A DNA stretch of 8,683 bases from DASXTB01 sp036505615. GTDB taxonomy: Bacteria; Acidobacteriota; UBA6911; JACQSX01. The notes under the pieces are model-generated. The model ran no database searches and was not told where the DNA came from. It saw only the letters and a list, made by a program, of their open reading frames with translations. Shown one piece after another: positions 6,032 through 8,683 of this stretch. The position numbers and the translations under genes were made by a program. Position 1 is the first letter of the stretch; every line of letters starts with the position of its first letter. The DNA lies in contig DASXTB010000160.1 of NCBI GenBank assembly GCA_036505615.1, positions 1 through 8,683 on the forward strand. The letters are read 5' to 3'.

Positions 6032-6391
6032 TTATGAGACTCTTCCCGCCTTGATCTCAGCAATTAGCGGAATAGGAACGTTTAACTCGAAAACGCCTTC
6101 GTAGTGTTGCTTTCCCAAGAATATAAACTCGCCAGCGGCATCTTGAGGACTAAGTATTGGCTGGCTAGCTGCAAATCCACGATCCTTGAGGACAGTTAGC
6201 AATGTCCCCTTTTCATAGCATCGCATAACGAACATTTGTACGGCGCTCTGAAGCGCTTGTTTCGCTTCATCCTGGGTATTCCCTTGCGAAAAAATATCCA
6301 GAGCAGGGCAATAGGAAACATGAACAGCGATCTCTTTATCGAATCGAATCGCCCCTGCAAGCTGAAAAGCCAGTGTAATTGCTTTGGCCAT
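6032..6391 (-). CDS. HicB-like antitoxin (type II toxin-antitoxin)
   Basis: This is a 119-residue protein. I chose ATG 6391-6389 (AAAGGCGAGG about 8 nt upstream) over a longer frame starting at 6448. The partly degraded RNase H-like HicB core is clear: IRFDKEIAVHVSYCPALDIFSQGNTQDEAKQALQSAVQMFV (15-55), with the hallmark CPaLd...QG.T..EA..al..Av. It continues EKGTLLTVLKDRGF (60-73). The C-terminus (FELNVPIPLIAEIKAG, 101-116) has strand-like repeats but no obvious helix-turn-helix or ribbon-helix-helix, so it may not bind its promoter alone. It should neutralise the HicA-like protein encoded one base downstream. The IS1-like transposase stop lies 49 nt upstream, so hicBA could be read through from it or from the weak promoter at 6425-6430. 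Confidence 0.78.
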   Translation of the reverse strand: MAKAITLAFQLAGAIRFDKEIAVHVSYCPALDIFSQGNTQDEAKQALQSAVQMFVMRCYEKGTLLTVLKDRGFAASQPILSPQDAAGEFIFLGKQHYEGVFELNVPIPLIAEIKAGRVS

Positions 6392-6424
6392 GATTTTTGC
6401 CTCGCCTTTTTGAAAGCTAATGTT

Positions 6425-6455
6425 ATCATAGGCCTCAAAATTATCCATTGATCAA
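6425..6455 (-). promoter_or_regulatory. possible hicBA promoter and small palindrome
   Basis: On the minus strand TATGAT (6430-6425) is a five-of-six -10 element, about 34 nt before the HicB ATG. The best -35 candidate, TTGATC, is 19 nt upstream, which is long. TTGATCAA (6448-6455) is a perfect 8-bp palindrome overlapping it and could be an operator. The elements sit across the transposase stop. Confidence 0.3.
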
Positions 6456-7388
6456 TTCGCTAATAGTCCAAACGTGATCTGTGATTCCCGCTTCTATTGC
6501 CGGTGTCACGCGCAGCGCAGAGTGAACGCGACAAAAATTATAATGCGCGAAGTGTAGGGCGAGTGCTGCCTGAAGGTTTTCCCATTTACGGCTGAAGGCG
6601 TAGGTTAGCCGCCCAAGCCGCTTGCACCATTGGCGCAGCGTGCCGTTATTTCGCTCCACATGCGACGTGCTGGCACGGTCCAGGTCCGGCCAGCCGGTAA
6701 CGGTAGTCTTTTGTACACACTCAAATCTTGGTGGCCTGTAACTCTCGCGGTACTCTTCGCGCCTTGCGAACAACTTTACAACCTGACTATGGTTTGCCCG
6801 ATCATAAAGGCACATGTCGATCATAGTTTCATAAGGCTGAAAGGCGTCTGTGCTCACGTCAAATCGCCCTGGAGCAGTAGCAGTGCGGATCTTCTCCACG
6901 AATTCATGAGTATTTTCGCCGTCGCGCTTTCCAAGATGCCATGCCAGCACCAGCTTTGATGTACGCTCCAATCCAATAAACGTGTAGGCGTCTCCGATGT
7001 GCGGACCAGCTTCCTCTGGCGTGACGTATCGCTGATGCTTTCCGACATAAGACCACACTTCGTCCAGTTCCAGATCCTTCACAGAAACGTTGCGGATGCG
7101 CTCTTGGAATAGCCGTTCACAAGATTGGCCGGCCAGTTTCAGGATGCTGAGAACGGTTCGCTTCTCAACGCTGCACAGCCGCGCGGTTCCGCGAATGCTA
7201 CAGCCTTCAACCAAGCAATTGAGGATCATCGTAACCTTTTCGAGTGGAAGTCTGATATCTGTTCCAAATGGCTTTTGCCGAGGCTCAGAGAATCGCTTTC
7301 CGCACTTCTGGCACTTGAAACGCTGAATTCGGTTCTTGCCGTAGAAACCGGCCTTTACCGTTTGAATGTTGCAGGAATGGCACGTCAT
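6441..7388 (-). CDS. IS1-like DDE transposase
   Basis: This is a 315-residue transposase in a single frame. The N-terminal zinc ribbon has C3-x2-C6 and C26-x2-C29, and a helix-turn-helix lies at about 62-87 (GCSIRGTARLCSVEKRTVLSILKLAG). The DDE catalytic core has D109 (LELDEVW), D181 (STDAF) and E245 (HVERNNGTLRQWCKRL). The C-terminus ends with HYNFCRVHSALRVTPAIEAGI. Classical IS1 makes its enzyme by frameshifting between two frames; this fused type is common in environmental bacteria. The start ATG 7388 is fixed by the zinc ribbon beginning at residue 3. Its AGAGG ribosome site and ATG lie in a hairpin. I could not find terminal inverted repeats or a target duplication, so mobility is uncertain. 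All catalytic residues are present. Confidence 0.88.
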   Translation of the reverse strand: MTCHSCNIQTVKAGFYGKNRIQRFKCQKCGKRFSEPRQKPFGTDIRLPLEKVTMILNCLVEGCSIRGTARLCSVEKRTVLSILKLAGQSCERLFQERIRNVSVKDLELDEVWSYVGKHQRYVTPEEAGPHIGDAYTFIGLERTSKLVLAWHLGKRDGENTHEFVEKIRTATAPGRFDVSTDAFQPYETMIDMCLYDRANHSQVVKLFARREEYRESYRPPRFECVQKTTVTGWPDLDRASTSHVERNNGTLRQWCKRLGRLTYAFSRKWENLQAALALHFAHYNFCRVHSALRVTPAIEAGITDHVWTISELING

Positions 7389-7626
7389 GATCGGCCTCTT
7401 GATTCAAGAGCGGGAAAGGCCGATAATGACTTTGGGTCTGAATCATGCGGCCAATCCGCAGGGTTTGGATTAGCCCGGCCTGATCGCTCCAACGACCAGA
7501 CCGGGCGACTGTTAAAGTGCCCACCACGGCGCGATTCCAGTAGGTGGCTAACCAGCGGAATCGGCCTTCCGGTTCTAGCCCTTCGCGTCGGCAAGCATGA
7601 ACGCGAAGGGCTTTTACTCTTCTCAT
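7285..7626 (-). CDS. possible leader ORF overlapping the transposase start
   Basis: ATG 7626-7624 has a good GGAGG 4 nt upstream and opens a 113-codon frame (MRRVKALRVHACRREGLEPE...) that ends 103 nt inside the transposase gene in another frame. It covers all the hairpins of the structured leader. I do not recognise the product, and much of it is simply translated palindromes. It could be a leader peptide whose translation opens the transposase start hairpin, or a chance frame. Confidence 0.25.
   Translation of the reverse strand: MRRVKALRVHACRREGLEPEGRFRWLATYWNRAVVGTLTVARSGRWSDQAGLIQTLRIGRMIQTQSHYRPFPLLNQEADHDVPFLQHSNGKGRFLRQEPNSAFQVPEVRKAIL
7385..7429 (-). promoter_or_regulatory. hairpin sequestering the transposase start codon
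   Basis: Arms 7385-7397 and 7417-7429 pair at 12 of 13 positions (AGGCCGAT against ATCGGCCT, then ATGA against TCAT). Inside, CTCTTGA / TCAAGAG (7396-7402 and 7404-7410) forms a second seven-pair stem nearly stacked on the first. In minus-strand RNA the 3' arms contain the AGAGG ribosome site and the ATG of the transposase, so both would be hidden when the RNA folds. Similar start-codon hairpins limit transposase synthesis in IS10 and IS200. Confidence 0.7.
7446..7574 (-). ncRNA. structured leader RNA, central hairpins
   Basis: Between the start-codon hairpin and the 5' stem lie further stems. Arms 7473-7486 and 7493-7506 form a 14-pair stem with loop TTGGAG. It is uninterrupted only in minus-strand RNA, where two A-C mismatches of the plus strand become G-U wobbles. 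AACC-GGAA / TTCC-GGTT (7550-7574) forms an eight-pair stem with a 3-nt bulge. TGCGG / CCGCA (7446-7460) and AATCC / GGATT (7453-7471) are mutually exclusive alternatives. It could be an independent RNA or simply the 5' leader. I know no named RNA family that it matches. Confidence 0.45.
7577..7615 (+). terminator. 12-bp hairpin; possible plus-strand terminator or 5' stem of the leader RNA
   Basis: AGCCCTTCGCGT (7577-7588) and ACGCGAAGGGCT (7601-7612) pair perfectly around 12 nt. Read on the plus strand the stem is followed by a T run (CTTTTACTCTTCT), as in an intrinsic terminator, yet no plus-strand gene precedes it. A plus-strand antisense RNA from within the transposase gene would end here. 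Read on the minus strand it is the first stem of the leader RNA. Confidence 0.5.
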
Positions 7627-7666
7627 CGTTCCTCCATAAGAGTTAAAGGTGTATTCCATACTTGGA

Positions 7667-7695
7667 ACTTTATCTAATTAACGAAGGAGTGTCAA
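7667..7695 (-). promoter_or_regulatory. sigma70-like promoter of the transposase leader
   Basis: On the minus strand a perfect TTGACA (7695-7690) is followed after 17 nt by TAAAGT (7672-7667, four of six bases). Transcription would begin near 7660, giving a leader of about 270 nt before the transposase ATG. The region is AT-rich and shared with the divergent gene at 7778. Confidence 0.5.
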
Positions 7696-7742
7696 CCCAT
7701 AAATATCTAGTATTTTATCTTTTGTATTGCATTAGAACCGCA

Positions 7743-7766
7743 GGGCTTGTATCATGACTCAAGCCC
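7743..7766. promoter_or_regulatory. 7-bp dyad abutting the ribosome site of the winged-helix gene
   Basis: GGGCTTG (7743-7749) and CAAGCCC (7760-7766) pair perfectly around 10 nt that contain the upstream alternative ATG (7754). The dyad ends at the base before AGGGGG, the ribosome site used for ATG 7778. It could be a leader hairpin or an operator for the protein encoded downstream. Confidence 0.45.
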
Positions 7767-7777
7767 AGGGGGTTTAT

Positions 7778-8602
7778 ATGGTTCAAGAGAAGACTACTGA
7801 AGGATCTGAGCACAAGAAAACCAGGCAGCGCAGTCCTAATTATCCAGCAGTCGACCTTAAGGACGCTGTGGAGCGTGCCGAGAAGCTATGGAAAGCAGAT
7901 GGGAAAGTTGGTGCTCCAGTAAAGGCCGCCGTCCAACATATTGGCTTCAGCAGTGATCACGGACTCGCAATGTCCGTTCTCTCCGCGCTTAAGAAATTCG
8001 GTCTCATCGAGGATAAGAATGGCCGGATCATTCCAACAAAACAGGCTATCGACATCCTATCATTTCCAGAGGGTCACGAAAGGCACTCCCGCGCCTTGAA
8101 AAACGCTGCGATTCAGCCTGTTATTTACCGGAAGCTACTGAAGCGGTATATGTCGGTCGGAAACATCCCTTCTGATGCATCGCTTGAGCCAGAACTTATT
8201 GCAGATGAAGGGTTTAATCCAAAATCTGTTAGTTCATTCATTAAGGATTTTAGGGCCACACTTGAATTTGCTGGAATTCTGGAGGAAAACAAGTTAAAGT
8301 TATCTTCCGTTGGAGACTTGGATGAGAATAGCGACTCCAGTAATGGCGCAGAGGCTTCTATCGACCTTGAGATTGCAGACGCGCAAAAACCTCCTAGCCA
8401 ACCAACACGCCCACAGATTGAAAGGAAACCGATGGCCGCAGGAAGTAGGCAGGATGTATTTAATCTGACTGAGGGTGAGGCGGTTCTCCAGTGGCCAGCA
8501 GAATTAAGTGAGGACAGTTATGAGGATTTTAAGGCTTGGCTAGAACTGGTGCTCAAAAAGGTGAAGCGGTCTGTAAAGTCAAGCGATGCTTCACGAGGTT
8601 AA
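7778..8602 (+). CDS. winged-helix-like protein of unknown function
   Basis: This is a 274-residue soluble protein. I chose ATG 7778 (AGGGGG 5 nt upstream) over the in-frame ATG at 7754, which lies in a hairpin loop. Residues 19-95 (SPNYPAVDLKDAVERAEKLW...LSALKKFGLIEDKNGRIIPTKQAIDIL) have the helix-helix-wing pattern of a winged-helix domain. A helical middle (105-170) contains IPSDASLEPELIADEGFNPKSVSSFIKDFRATLEFA. An acidic, Pro-rich linker (about 180-225) follows, then DVFNLTEGEAVLQWPAELSEDSYEDFKAWLELVLKKVKRS (226-265). I recall similar proteins as a widespread hypothetical family starting with SPNYP-type motifs, but I know no function. It is divergent from the structured transposase leader across about 150 nt. 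A DNA-binding role is inferred. Confidence 0.75.
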   Translation: MVQEKTTEGSEHKKTRQRSPNYPAVDLKDAVERAEKLWKADGKVGAPVKAAVQHIGFSSDHGLAMSVLSALKKFGLIEDKNGRIIPTKQAIDILSFPEGHERHSRALKNAAIQPVIYRKLLKRYMSVGNIPSDASLEPELIADEGFNPKSVSSFIKDFRATLEFAGILEENKLKLSSVGDLDENSDSSNGAEASIDLEIADAQKPPSQPTRPQIERKPMAAGSRQDVFNLTEGEAVLQWPAELSEDSYEDFKAWLELVLKKVKRSVKSSDASRG

Positions 8603-8650
8603 GGCGCTGAAGCATCCGATTAATGCCCCTGAGAGGTTAGGATTTCTCGC

Positions 8651-8683
8651 ATGAAGGAATTTCTTTTGAGAGACGCCAAACAG
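8651..8683 (+). CDS. start of an ORF cut by the window end
   Basis: ATG 8651 opens a frame (MKEFLLRDAKQ) that runs to the window edge. GAGAGG/TTAGGA lies upstream, though with loose spacing, and the gap to the previous stop is 48 nt, which suits a shared transcript. Eleven codons are too few to identify it. Confidence 0.35.
   Translation, partial: MKEFLLRDAKQ

Noticed and set aside
7440..7620. An integron attC site
   Set aside because: The palindromes lack paired GTTRRRY / RYYYAAC ends at suitable spacing, and no gene-cassette layout or integrase is present.
1..8683. CRISPR array
   Set aside because: No regularly spaced direct repeats are present; the only repeats are the tRNA pair, palindromes and a short 9-mer tandem.

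Overview
This window looks like accessory DNA from a free-living, fairly GC-rich heterotroph. An Acidobacteria-type soil bacterium (Solibacter/Bryobacter-like) is my best guess. It rests on a Tat-exported fucosidase beside a DUF885 protein, a His-rich secreted TPR protein with HYIIHSYD and PHALHMPSHIF motifs, and the HicAB plus IS1-like baggage. That placement is inference; the window carries no phylogenetic marker gene.

Layout. (1) Positions 2-1063 hold the C-terminal part of a DUF885-family protein. It is followed after 12 nt by an alpha-L-fucosidase gene (GH29) that breaks off after about 65 codons near position 1270. The sequence then switches to the reversed remnant of a LuxR-type helix-turn-helix gene. 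(2) Positions 1559-3108 hold a complete small locus: a minus-strand pair, SnoaL/NTF2-like then SDR oxidoreductase, overlapping by ATGA, and a divergent HxlR-family regulator. The short gap between them carries a good sigma70-like promoter and a 22-bp dyad that I propose is the HxlR operator. (3) Positions 3109-5781 are a mosaic. They contain two 3' halves of tRNA-Leu(UAA) about 2.2 kb apart, both starting at the anticodon loop, with one intact gene between them for a secreted TPR protein. They also hold a 65-bp inverted-repeat element and a cluster of palindromes. (4) Positions 5782-7388 hold a minus-strand unit: an IS1-like DDE transposase, then a HicB-like antitoxin and a HicA-like toxin whose usual catalytic His position is not His. 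(5) Positions 7389-7695 hold a promoter and a strongly structured minus-strand leader upstream of the transposase. Its last hairpin encloses the transposase start codon and ribosome binding site. (6) Positions 7778-8602 hold a divergent winged-helix-type protein of unknown function, then the start of another ORF at the window edge.

How it fits together. The SnoaL/SDR pair probably does small-molecule redox chemistry under an HxlR regulator. The tRNA-Leu fragments and lower-GC cargo suggest successive integrations into a tRNA-Leu gene, although no integrase is visible. The most unusual feature is the transposase leader. One 14-bp stem is uninterrupted only in minus-strand RNA, where G-U wobbles replace two A-C mismatches. 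The start-codon hairpin recalls mechanisms that keep transposases silent under read-through transcription.
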